Of a stretch of DNA of 56,671 nucleotides, positions 42,472 through 50,904 are shown one piece after another. The translations under genes and the position numbers were made by a program. How positions within the stretch are numbered: the stretch's first letter is position 1; each line of letters starts with the position of its first letter. Source of the stretch: JBKQHQ01 sp052148715 (lineage in GTDB: Bacteria > Pseudomonadota > Alphaproteobacteria > Rhizobiales > Xanthobacteraceae); the NCBI GenBank assembly GCA_052148715.1, contig JBKQHQ010000101.1, positions 1 through 56,671 of the forward strand, read 5' to 3'. Under the pieces are notes generated by a model that saw only the letters and a list, made by a program, of their open reading frames with translations, did not search any database and was not told where the DNA came from.

Positions 42472-42872
42472 CTCGGGTGCCCTCGACCACTCCGTTCTCG
42501 ATCCGACGGCGCTCCCATCGGCTGCGCCCCCCGACGCATACGCTCCCGTCGACTCAGCCACAAGCTCCGCTTGTACTGCGTCTAATCGACACCACAATCG
42601 TTGACGAATTATTATGTTGAGGAAGGCGGGCCGCCGCTTAACTGGCGAATACGCGTTACGACGTACGATAAATTTCCTAGGCCGAAGCTTTAACTTCGGA
42701 ATTACGTTTGATAAACGCGCGATGAACTTCAATATGGCTGAATAAATACGGTACTACTGCGCCGCGCCGTAGTAATACCGACCCAATTTGCGCGGACCAC
42801 CCGCCCCTAGCGAAAAGCGACGCCACGGTCGAACAAGCGCCGCCCATGCTTGCGCACAGGGCTCGCGACCGC
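42472..42872. other. Intergenic region with two stem-loops
   Basis: AT-rich region upstream of the PAS kinase (minus) and downstream of the response regulator at 42873 (minus). Stem CCGAAG-CTTTAA-CTTCGG lies at 42682-42699, and an imperfect dyad CGGTACTAC…GTAGTAATACCG at 42749-42780. The latter may end the regulator transcript. No gene recognised. Confidence 0.4.
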
Positions 42873-43394
42873 TCAAGGACCAAAACGACTCGCCCTTCTA
42901 AGCTCACTCAAGCCAATCCGGGCGTCGCCCTGCAGTCCAGCACTCGCAACAACCGCGCGGATCGCGTCGGCCTTGACTGGCTTCTGCAGCGGCGGGCACA
43001 AGGCAAGGCCATAGCGCGTGGCAATGCGCCGAATGGCCTCGATCAACGATGGCCTGCCCCCGCTCATCAACTGCACCAGCCCGGTATAGTTCTTCTCGCT
43101 CAAGCCCTTGATCACATCGATCGCATCCGATTGAGATAGAGCAATGTCGAGGAAAATAATCGCCGGCCGCCTTTGGTCGAGCGAGGCGATCGCCGGCTCG
43201 GCGGTTTGGAAGGCGATCGACTCGATCCCGAGCTCCGCAAGCGTCGACGCAACGAGCCGGCAGATCTCTTCCTGATCGTCGATGACAAGCGCCAAGGGAG
43301 TTCCATCGCCTGCGGGTGCTGCAATGTCGACACCTTCTGCACGGAGCTCCGGCGCCAGCGGCGCGCCGCTCTCTGCAACGATCCTGCTGCTCAT
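42873..43394 (-). CDS. Single-domain response regulator
   Basis: A 173-residue protein with a 30-residue variable N terminus and one receiver domain: acidic pair D39/D40, acceptor D83 (IIFLDIALSQSD) and the Lys in LQKPVKADA. The usual MPG after the acceptor is replaced by ALS, so the active-site loop is atypical. A 20-residue tail follows. With no output domain it may act by protein contact or as phosphate sink. It lies upstream of the PAS kinase on the same strand, with 400 bp between them. Confidence 0.85.
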   Translation of the reverse strand: MSSRIVAESGAPLAPELRAEGVDIAAPAGDGTPLALVIDDQEEICRLVASTLAELGIESIAFQTAEPAIASLDQRRPAIIFLDIALSQSDAIDVIKGLSEKNYTGLVQLMSGGRPSLIEAIRRIATRYGLALCPPLQKPVKADAIRAVVASAGLQGDARIGLSELRRASRFGP

Positions 43395-43823
43395 TTGTCT
43401 GGCCTCGCCTTGATTGTTTTGGCGCCTATCTTGTTCGGTAATCCGTTAACGCGGCGTTCGCGAAGGTCCGCGCCGGCCGTCATTAGATTCCAGATCGGCG
43501 CACGCTGCCACGCTGCCTCCAGATATAAAGCGAGACACGACATATCGTTTCTCAGGACTAACACGTATCGGATCGACGGCCTCTCCGCGTGACTAGGTAC
43601 TAATGACTAAGCTCTTCTTCTTAGTTCTTTCAATTCTGGATGGTTATTAAGTTACGTTTATATTTTGCCCCCGCATGATCACTGCACGGATCATCGAGCT
43701 CACCGCCGCCCGCTCGCCATTAGGAACCGACAGATATTCACGGGGCTCATATGCACGATTCTTCGGCTGCATCGGTTCGGCTGACCGCATAGCCGGCGCG
43801 TCCCTCACCGACATGGAGACCGC
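43395..43823. other. Divergent intergenic region
   Basis: Between the response regulator at 43394 (minus) and the REC-Hpt gene at 43824 (plus). A small stem ACTAAG-N8-CTTAGT lies near 43605-43625, followed by an AT-rich stretch likely to hold promoters. No gene recognised. Confidence 0.4.
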
Positions 43824-44534
43824 ATGATCAATCTTCGCGTTCTTTTCGCCGATGACGAGCCCGACATCAGGGAAATCATCGACTTGTCGCTGGGGCTCGA
43901 TCCGCTGTTCGTGGCCCGCGGCTGCGAAACCGGCGGCGACGCCTTAGCCGCCGCGCACCAATGGCGGCCCGATCTCATTCTGCTCGATGTCGTGATGCCG
44001 GGGATGGACGGCTTGGCGACATTGGCGCGGCTGCGCGACAACCGCCGTACCGCCGAGATCCCGGTGGTATTCGTAACGGCGCGCGCCCAGGACCGCGAAC
44101 GGGAGCACTGGGCTTCCTTGGGCGCGGCCGGCGTGATCTCCAAGCCCTTCGACCCCATGCAACTGCCGGCGCTCGTGCGCGCCTACGTGCCCGCAGAGGC
44201 GCGCTTGGCCGGGGCGCGAGATCAATTTCTTCGACGCCTTGACACTGACGCCACCGCGCTCGCCGCTTGCCGGCTGGCCCTCGCACAGCCCGATGCACCC
44301 GATACGTTGGTCCGGATCAAGGGCATCGCCCACACGCTTGCCAACCGCGGCGCCGTCTACGGCTTCGCCGGGATCAGCGTGGAAGCGGCTGAACTCGAGG
44401 AGGCGATTGATCTTGCCCTCGCGGGCGGCGGACTCATGCGGGTCGAGCACGTGGTAGATCGGCTGGTTGCTCGCATCCAAGGCAGCGAACTGATCGGTAC
44501 GCCAATTGCGAACGAACAGAGTGTGCTTTCATGA
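43824..44534 (+). CDS. REC-Hpt phosphorelay protein, paralogue B
   Basis: A 236-residue homologue of 39605: receiver (D10/D11, acceptor D55, Lys in SKPFDP) plus C-terminal Hpt with H170 in the same place. The residue pattern around the phospho-His is weaker here (AHTLANRG instead of AHSLAGSAG), so phosphotransfer through Hpt may be altered. GGAG precedes ATG 43824. It overlaps the following kinase by 4 bp (ATGA), mirroring the order-reversed pair at 39605/40270. Confidence 0.9.
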   Translation: MINLRVLFADDEPDIREIIDLSLGLDPLFVARGCETGGDALAAAHQWRPDLILLDVVMPGMDGLATLARLRDNRRTAEIPVVFVTARAQDREREHWASLGAAGVISKPFDPMQLPALVRAYVPAEARLAGARDQFLRRLDTDATALAACRLALAQPDAPDTLVRIKGIAHTLANRGAVYGFAGISVEAAELEEAIDLALAGGGLMRVEHVVDRLVARIQGSELIGTPIANEQSVLS

Positions 44535-46048
44535 ATGAACATCCGCGAACCCGACCGCCTGCCAGCAAATCAGAGTTTTCCGCGACCGCGGAAAGCGAAG
44601 AGCGCTACCGACTGCTGGTCGACGGCATCAAGGATTATGCGATCTTCATGCTCGATCGCCACGGACGCATAACGACCTGGAACAAAGGCGCGGAATGCAT
44701 CAAGGGATATCGGGCCGATGAAATCGTCGGCCGACATTTCTCGCAATTCTACCCGACAGAGGATGTAGTTCAAGGAAAGCCCCAGCACGAGCTCGCCGTG
44801 GCAATCGCCGAAGGCCGCTTCGAGGGCCAAGGATGGCGGGTGCGCAAAGACGGCCGGCGGTTCTGGGCGAACGTGGTCATTACGCCGATCTACGACGGCC
44901 GCGACAAGCTGCGCGGCTTCAGCAAAGTGACGCGCGACCTCACCGAGCGCCGGAAGGGCGACCAGAAATTCAAAGACCTTCTCGAAGCAGCTCCCGATGC
45001 GATGGTCATCGTCGACCAGGCGGGGGACATCGTTCTCGTCAATTCACAGACGGAGAAACTGTTCGGTTATGGGCGGGCGGAGCTGCTTGGCCAGAAGATC
45101 GAGCTGCTGCTGCCGCTGCGTCATCGCGACAAGCATCCGTCGCACCGCGACCGGTCCTTTGCCGTGCCGAAAGTGCGACCGATGGGGGTTGGTCTTGACC
45201 TCTGCGGTCAGCGCAAGGACGGCACCGAGTTCCCCGCCGAGATCAGTCTCAGCCCCCTGGAAACCGAGCAGGGAATGTTGGTTTCAAGCGCCATCCGCGA
45301 CATCACCGAGCGAAAGCGGCACGAGAGCGCGTTGCAGGAAAAGAACGCCCAGCTCCAGGCCGCGGTGCACGAACTGGAGGCATTTTCCTACACGATCTCG
45401 CACGACCTGCGCGCGCCTTTGCGGGCAATCGACGGGTTCGCTCAGATTCTGCTCGATGAATACGCATCGATCCTGCCTGCGGAACCGCGTGACTACCTGC
45501 AGCTCGTGCGGGACAATACCGCGCAGATGGGCCATCTGGTGGATGATCTGCTGGCGTTTTCCCGACTCAGCCGGGAGAAACTGAACAAGCAGGACGTGGC
45601 CACCGAATCCATCGTTGAGCGGATTCTTGGCGAGGTTCGGCTTGCGCACCAGGGTCGCCGTGTCGAGGTTTCAGTGGGCCGTTTGCCGAATTGCTGGGGC
45701 GACCCCGGGCTGCTCAGGCAGGTATTCGTGAATCTGATTGACAATGCCTTCAAGTACACGCGCCAACGCGAGGTGGCCACCGTCGACATCGGTTCGTGGG
45801 ATAGCGGGGAGGAGCAGGTCTTCTTCGTTCGCGACAATGGCGTCGGCTTCGATATGCAATATGCCGACAAGCTTTTCGGCGTCTTTCAAAGGCTGCACCG
45901 CGCGGAGGATTTCGAAGGCACCGGCGTCGGCCTGGCGATCGTGCAACGCATCATCCAGCGCCACGGCGGGCGTGTTTGGGCCGAAGCGGCAATCGATCAA
46001 GGCGCTACCTTCCACTTCGCCATAAAGGGCCCCACACATGACCGATGA
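44531..46048 (+). CDS. PAS-PAS histidine kinase, bacteriophytochrome-type core
   Basis: A 505-residue soluble kinase with two PAS domains (about 20-145 with IKGYRADEIVG, and 150-270 with LFGYGRAELLG), a HisKA domain (phospho-His in YTISHDLRAPLRAI) and HATPase (VFVNLIDNAFKYT, DNGVGFDM, EGTGVGLAIV). The catalytic core is of the type found in cyanobacterial Cph1-like kinases, which typically pair with Rcp1-like regulators. Such a regulator follows, overlapping by 11 bp. The gene is in an operon REC-Hpt, kinase, Rcp1-like. Confidence 0.93.
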   Translation: MNEHPRTRPPASKSEFSATAESEERYRLLVDGIKDYAIFMLDRHGRITTWNKGAECIKGYRADEIVGRHFSQFYPTEDVVQGKPQHELAVAIAEGRFEGQGWRVRKDGRRFWANVVITPIYDGRDKLRGFSKVTRDLTERRKGDQKFKDLLEAAPDAMVIVDQAGDIVLVNSQTEKLFGYGRAELLGQKIELLLPLRHRDKHPSHRDRSFAVPKVRPMGVGLDLCGQRKDGTEFPAEISLSPLETEQGMLVSSAIRDITERKRHESALQEKNAQLQAAVHELEAFSYTISHDLRAPLRAIDGFAQILLDEYASILPAEPRDYLQLVRDNTAQMGHLVDDLLAFSRLSREKLNKQDVATESIVERILGEVRLAHQGRRVEVSVGRLPNCWGDPGLLRQVFVNLIDNAFKYTRQREVATVDIGSWDSGEEQVFFVRDNGVGFDMQYADKLFGVFQRLHRAEDFEGTGVGLAIVQRIIQRHGGRVWAEAAIDQGATFHFAIKGPTHDR

Positions 46049-46472
46049 GCAAGTGGACATTCTCTTGGTCGAGGACAACCCCAACGATGTTAAGCTCACG
46101 CTCCACGCTTTCAAGGCCGCGAATCTGGCAAATACCATCCACGTTGCGCGCGATGGCGTGGAAGCGCTCGAGTTCCTGTTCGGCCCCGAGCCTAATTCCA
46201 CCGGCGAGCTTGCCCAGACTCCAAAGCTCATCTTGTTGGACCTGAAACTGCCGCGACTCGATGGTCACGAGCTGCTCAAGCGCCTCAAGGGCGATCCGCG
46301 CACACGCGGCATCCCCGTGGTGATGCTCACATCCTCCGCCGAGGAAAGAGACGTGATGCAGACCTATCAGGGAGGCGGCAACAGCTACATCGTCAAACCC
46401 GTCGACTTCAAGCAGTTCACCGAAGCTGTCCGCGACATCGGTAAATATTGGCTGGTCATCAATCACCTGTAG
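46038..46472 (+). CDS. Rcp1-like single-domain response regulator
   Basis: A 144-residue receiver with acceptor D68 in LILLDLKLPRLDG, acidic pair E12/D13 in VEDNPND and the Lys of VKPVDF. The NPND and GGGNSYIVKP signatures identify the Rcp1 group, the usual partners of phytochrome-type kinases. It overlaps the kinase gene by 11 bp, so the two are translationally coupled and form a cognate pair. Output is by protein contact. Confidence 0.92.
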   Translation: MTDEQVDILLVEDNPNDVKLTLHAFKAANLANTIHVARDGVEALEFLFGPEPNSTGELAQTPKLILLDLKLPRLDGHELLKRLKGDPRTRGIPVVMLTSSAEERDVMQTYQGGGNSYIVKPVDFKQFTEAVRDIGKYWLVINHL

Positions 46473-46506
46473 CCAGTGCGAGCAAGGAGACGACCGGTTT
46501 CGCGGT

Positions 46507-47598
46507 TCATGCGGCACCAACGCTACTGATCGGTACCGTAAAGAAGAACGTGCTCCCGCGCCCTTCCTCCGACTCACACCAGATCCGCCCCTGGTGACGC
46601 TCGACCACGCGTTTGCATGTAGCAAGGCCGAGCCCGGTCCCGCCGTAGGCACTGCTATGGTTCAGACGTTTGAACGGTTGGAACACGCTCTGCAAGTGCT
46701 GCTGCGGGATGCCGATGCCGTTGTCTCCGACCGAAAAGAGCCATTCGTCGTCGCCGGACCGGGCGGCGCCGACGTGAATGACCGGCGGGGCTTCGCAGAA
46801 CTTGAGGCCGTTGCCGATGAGGTTCTGCAGGAGCTGCGTCAGCAGCACCAAATTGCCCGTGACCTCCGGCAGCGGATCATGGGTGACGGTCGCACGGCGC
46901 GCGGCGATTTGCGCTTCAAGATTGGCGAGGGCGTCTTCGAGAGCGTGCCGCACGGACGCCTTCCCGAACTCGATAAGCCCTTCCGCGCTGACATAGTCGG
47001 CGAGCGTTGCAACGAGCGCACTCATGCGTCGGGCATTGCGCGCAACGGAGGCGGCAAACCGTCCGACGCTCTCGAGATCGCACGGGTTGCGCGCGACCTC
47101 GTGCTCGAGCAAGGTGGCGGAACCGCGCAGCGCCGTCAGCGGCGCCCTCAGGTCATGCGCCAACACCCGCGCGAAGTTCTCGAGCTCCTCATATTGTGCA
47201 TCAATCTTTCGCAGCATCGCCACGCGCTCGGAGACGTTCGTGATGATGCGGCGGATGGATTGTGGGCTGACGTTGCGCTTGACAACGTAATCGTGAGCGC
47301 CCGCCTTCAGCGCCGCCACGGCCACATCTTCGCTGCCGTGGCGCGTAGTCATCACCACCGGCGTGTGCCTGTCGAGCGCCTTCAGCTCCGCCAGCACCGC
47401 CAACCCGGTCTCGCCAGGCAAGAAGTAGTCGAGCAGCACGCAATCGGCTGGGGCGGCGCCGTAAAGCGCGGCGACATCCGCGCCGGATCCAGTCTCGTTG
47501 ACGACGGCCTCGATGCCGGCCCGCTCCACGCAATCCCGAAGATGCTTCCGGTCACCGTCGTCGGCATCGACGATCAGCACTTGCAGCGGCCTTCTCAT
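46507..47598 (-). CDS. Receiver-histidine kinase fusion, paralogue 3
   Basis: A 363-residue relative of the genes at 20410 and 23652, more diverged. The receiver keeps acceptor D57 (CVLLDYFLPG) and the Lys in YVVKRN, but the metal-binding acidic pair DD at 11-12 is DA, which should weaken Mg binding and phosphorylation. HisKA (H148 in VLAHDLRAPL) and HATPase (LLQNLIGNGLKF, DNGIGIP, GGTGLGLATC) are complete. It converges with the Rcp1-like gene, stop codons 34 bp apart. Confidence 0.9.
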   Translation of the reverse strand: MRRPLQVLIVDADDGDRKHLRDCVERAGIEAVVNETGSGADVAALYGAAPADCVLLDYFLPGETGLAVLAELKALDRHTPVVMTTRHGSEDVAVAALKAGAHDYVVKRNVSPQSIRRIITNVSERVAMLRKIDAQYEELENFARVLAHDLRAPLTALRGSATLLEHEVARNPCDLESVGRFAASVARNARRMSALVATLADYVSAEGLIEFGKASVRHALEDALANLEAQIAARRATVTHDPLPEVTGNLVLLTQLLQNLIGNGLKFCEAPPVIHVGAARSGDDEWLFSVGDNGIGIPQQHLQSVFQPFKRLNHSSAYGGTGLGLATCKRVVERHQGRIWCESEEGRGSTFFFTVPISSVGAA

Positions 47599-48123
47599 TG
47601 CCGCACCAGGTAGACCGATGCCGCACGATGCGGATCTAGGCGAGGCCGGAGACCGAAGACATCGAGACCACGGGGTCGAAGTTTTGCAGGCGCACCGCTG
47701 ATGAGGCCACTCCTCGGCAAGTGACGCTCGCTAAAGGAACGGGATGAATGGACGCGTTGTTGGTCGACTACTTGACAAGAAAGGCGAATACTGCCGCCGC
47801 CTTCGAGTTCGACAACTCGTTGCCGTTGGAATTTAGCCAGATGCATGAATTCAATGCTCCAAGATGGTCATGATCATTTCACAGACTATGTGTTGTATTT
47901 TTAGCGAACCGACATTGATCTAAAACAAATCTGCGGCGGACGACGCCGCGGCCACGCGTGCATCGGCTGGATCAAAGCGCGGTGTCGCAATTTACCGCCA
48001 ATCCGCCGCGGGTACGCGGCCTATCTCCCCTCGGGGGAGGACAGCGGGTAGCGGGCGCAAGTTCCGCGAATCCGGCAAACGTCATCCACGCGACTCGGGA
48101 TAGCGCTGGACAGACCGGGAAAA
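47599..48123. other. Intergenic region
   Basis: 525 bp between two kinase paralogues, AT-rich around 47860-47935, with a short 'CTCCCCTCGGGGGAG' hairpin near 48025. Apart from a possible 41-codon frame at 47748, no gene is recognised. Confidence 0.4.
47748..47873 (+). CDS. Possible very small protein, doubtful
   Basis: A 41-residue frame, ATG 47748 to TGA 47873, with AAAGGAACGGG just upstream, a fair ribosome site. The peptide begins MDALLVDYL and is acidic and aromatic towards its end (FEFDN, HEFNAPRW). No family is recognised. It is divergent from kinase paralogue 3. Listed only because of the ribosome site. Confidence 0.25.
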   Translation: MDALLVDYLTRKANTAAAFEFDNSLPLEFSQMHEFNAPRWS

Positions 48124-49803
48124 TCAGGCGGCCGCCGGCGTCCGTGATGTAAACACGGCATGGGTGATCGATACCTTCGTACCGTGCGGGTCCATCACGA
48201 CGTCGACCCGGGCATCGAGCTGTTTGGCCAGGGCCGCGACGATGCTTGTGCCGAGCCCGGGATTGGACTTGTCCAAGTGGCCGTCCGGCGTACCAATGCC
48301 GTTATCGGACACCGTGAGTTTCCAGCTCGGGTCGGCGAGTTCATAAGCCACGACGATGCGGCCGGCCCCCCAGTCACCCGGAAAGGCGTGCTTGAGCGCG
48401 TTCATGACGAGCTCGGTGACGATCAGACCGATGCTTATGGCCGCCGTGGACGAGGCCGTGCCGCTTTCGACCTCCACCTGCAAGGAGATCGGACGGCTGT
48501 CGCCGATCATCGAGGCCGCGAGCGTCTCGCACAGCTGGGACAGATAGGAGCGGATGTCGATCGACGCGCGGGCCTCCGAAACATGGAGGTATTCCTGCAT
48601 GGCGGCAACCGACATGACTCGCCGGTGGGCATCTTGAAGATGCTGCCGCGTCTCCTCCGATTTTACCGTCCGCGCCTTGATGAGAAGGATGCTGGCGATG
48701 ATCTGCAAGCTGTTTGCCACACGGTGCTGCAGCTCGCGTAGGAGCACGTCCTTCTGTTGCAGGAGGTCCCGCAGCTCTCGCTCCTCGGCGCGCCGCTGGG
48801 AGATGTCCTCGATGGCAAGCAGAATGGTCCCTTGCGAATTGTCCTCGGAGAATACCTGGCGGGCATTCAGCAGCATCGTGCGGTGCCCGATCCCGGCGAA
48901 TTCCTGCTCGACCTCGTAAGCGTCCATGACCGCGTGGTCCGGCAGGATGCCCTCCAGCAGCAACCGAAGCTGCGGAATATCCCATTGGCCGTCGCCCAGC
49001 GCGTAAACGGGGCGACCTTGGACATCCCGGCTAACCATCTTGAAAGTCTTGTAGAAGGAGCGGGAAGCTGTGACGACGCGCAGGTCCTTATCGAGAACCA
49101 GAAGGGGCTCGCGGATCGTGTCCACAATGGCTTGGGTGAGTGCCCCGGACCTTGCGGCGCGCTTCGGTCCGAGCTCATCGTAGCCTTCCCGGCCGACATG
49201 TCCGGTGAGGGTCATGATGAGTGCGCCCATGCGGCGAGCATTCCTGGCAACCAAGGCGGCAAACCGCCGGACGCTCGCAAGATCGCACGGCGAGCGTGCG
49301 ACCTCGTGCTCGAGCAACGCTGCCGAACCTCGCAGCGCCGTCAGCGGCGCCTCCAGGTCTTGCGCCAGCACGCGCGCGAGGCGCTCGACCTCCCCGCTTT
49401 GGGCGTCGATCTTGCGCAGCATGGCGACGCGCTCCGTGACGTTCGCGATGATGGGGCCGATCGATTGGGGGTTGAGATTGCTCTTGGCGACGTAGTCGTG
49501 GGCGCCCGCCTTCAGCGCCGCCACCGCGACGTCCTCGTTGCCGCGGCTCGTGATCATGACCACCGGCGGATGCCTGTCGATCGCCTTCAGCTCGTCGAGC
49601 ACCTCAATGCCGGTCTTGCCCGGCAGGAAGTAATCGAGCAGCACGCAGTCGGCCGGATCCGAGCGATACAGCTTGGCGACATTGGCCCCGGACCCGGTCT
49701 CGTAGACGACGGCTTCGATGCCGGCCTGCTCCAGATAATCCTTGAGCAGTTCCCGGTCGCCTTTGTTGTCGTCAACAATGAGCACGCGCAGGGGCTTTCC
49801 CAT
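48124..49803 (-). CDS. Chimeric receiver / dead HisKA / PAS / HisKA_2 histidine kinase, paralogue 4
   Basis: A 559-residue protein. Residues 1-200 are collinear with the receiver and HisKA of the other three paralogues (acceptor D57, YVAKSN), but the phospho-His is replaced: VLAQDLEAPL with Q148. The matching HATPase is missing. Instead a PAS domain (about 220-340) and a HisKA_2/HWE-like kinase core follow, with a new phospho-His H360 (RELQHRVANSLQ), N-box VTELVMNALKH and DNGIGTPDG. So the inherited kinase core is probably a structural dimeriser, and activity has passed to the second core. ATG 49803 corresponds to the family start. Confidence 0.9.
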   Translation of the reverse strand: MGKPLRVLIVDDNKGDRELLKDYLEQAGIEAVVYETGSGANVAKLYRSDPADCVLLDYFLPGKTGIEVLDELKAIDRHPPVVMITSRGNEDVAVAALKAGAHDYVAKSNLNPQSIGPIIANVTERVAMLRKIDAQSGEVERLARVLAQDLEAPLTALRGSAALLEHEVARSPCDLASVRRFAALVARNARRMGALIMTLTGHVGREGYDELGPKRAARSGALTQAIVDTIREPLLVLDKDLRVVTASRSFYKTFKMVSRDVQGRPVYALGDGQWDIPQLRLLLEGILPDHAVMDAYEVEQEFAGIGHRTMLLNARQVFSEDNSQGTILLAIEDISQRRAEERELRDLLQQKDVLLRELQHRVANSLQIIASILLIKARTVKSEETRQHLQDAHRRVMSVAAMQEYLHVSEARASIDIRSYLSQLCETLAASMIGDSRPISLQVEVESGTASSTAAISIGLIVTELVMNALKHAFPGDWGAGRIVVAYELADPSWKLTVSDNGIGTPDGHLDKSNPGLGTSIVAALAKQLDARVDVVMDPHGTKVSITHAVFTSRTPAAA

Positions 49804-50062
49804 TGTCGTCTTTCGTTGGGCCGCGCTCGCCCTTCACGACCGCGGCGGACGGGAACCACTCGGGGGTATCCGCAGAATTGGCGCTTCCGGCGCGACCGAC
49901 GCGCTCCTCGCGCAGCGATGGCGCGTACCTCCAGGTGACCCCGCGAGGAACTGGCCGTGTACAACTGAGAAGACGCGCACGACGCGCGCCCCTTGTACAA
50001 TCACAATGTTATGAACCTGACTCAACGCTGCCGGGGCCCACCGGCGGCTTACAGCCATACCT

Positions 50063-50242
50063 CTAAACCACGCGCACCCGCTCACTGCTGGCCGGCCGCG
50101 CCAGGTCTTGGCCTAACTCGCCTGCCCTGGCGGTCAGTTCGTCGGCGATCTCCTTGAGCTCGGCGGCGAGATCAACGTCGACGGTCGTCGTCGCAAGCCT
50201 ACGGCAGCGCGCGGCAATCTCAAGAAACTTCTGCGCTTGCAT
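50063..50242 (-). CDS. Small helical protein, member of a tandem pair (1)
   Basis: A 59-residue frame from ATG 50242 (a longer form to 50344 is open). It reads as one or two amphipathic helices with AARCRRLA and LKEIADELTARAGEL. It is clearly related to the neighbouring 50382-50558 product (AAECRRLA, LLEIADALTARADEL). Small proteins of this 'ECRRLA' type are common and uncharacterised in Bradyrhizobium relatives. Function unknown. Confidence 0.55.
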   Translation of the reverse strand: MQAQKFLEIAARCRRLATTTVDVDLAAELKEIADELTARAGELGQDLARPASSERVRVV

Positions 50243-50381
50243 CGTGTCCAACTGCGTCTGATGCCCAGATCGAGGCGCACGCTCGCGCATGGAGGTGCGA
50301 TTTACGTTATTGGTTGGCAAAAATGTGGAGAGCGTCAAGCGCAATCCCCGCGACAGGGCGTCGCCGGGAAGCCAGAACTCC

Positions 50382-50558
50382 TCATATCGCTGGCCCCGCG
50401 GAAGCGTAGGACGGAATTGCTTGGTCCAATTCGTCGGCTCTTGCCGTCAGCGCGTCCGCGATTTCCAAAAGCTCGGCCGACATTTCAGGCTCATAGGACA
50501 ACCGCGCGAGCCGTCGACATTCCGCAGCGAGATCGCGAAAGTATTTCACGTCCGTCAT
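50382..50558 (-). CDS. Small helical protein, member of a tandem pair (2)
   Basis: A 58-residue frame, ATG 50558 to TGA 50382, with AAGGG upstream. The sequence begins MTDVKYFRDLAAECRRLARL and continues LLEIADALTARADELD, matching the neighbour at 50063-50242 over most of its length. The pair probably arose by tandem duplication. Such proteins are all-helical and soluble, and their role is unknown. Confidence 0.6.
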   Translation of the reverse strand: MTDVKYFRDLAAECRRLARLSYEPEMSAELLEIADALTARADELDQAIPSYASAGPAI

Positions 50559-50904
50559 AGGCGGCCCTTAACCCAAGTCAGCGCACCGCCGCGGAAAATA
50601 GAGAATTCTCGACGACGGTGTAAGTACGTTTCCGAACGAGACGCCGAAAAGGTTTACTTTTCCTTGACGGCGCTCGAAGCGGTACGCAGTCGCTCAATGC
50701 GCCTTCAATCTTCGACTACGTCAAATAAAAACATTCTCAAATTTTGGTAGGCCCTGTTGTCATCTACCTCCCGATTCCGTCGATGCAACCTTAGAATGCT
50801 TTCTGAGTGCATACGACGAATGCGGTGCAGCGCTTGACCATTCGGCGTGAAGCACTGAGAAGAAGCTTGATCCAATATCGCGCAGCCGTGGATATGCCTT
50901 CCAG
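50559..50904. other. Intergenic region
   Basis: Divergent region between the small helical genes (minus) and the monooxygenase operon (plus), so it should contain the operon promoter. Somewhat AT-rich at 50700-50760. No regulator gene or operator was recognised. Confidence 0.4.

Noticed and set aside
42472..42732. 87-residue N-terminal extension of the PAS kinase
   Set aside because: AT-rich, basic and without PAS features; a better ribosome site exists at 42471.
47735..47760. GGAAC…CGTT resembling an EcfG-type promoter
   Set aside because: Spacing is only 14 bases, shorter than the 16-17 usual for that sigma factor.
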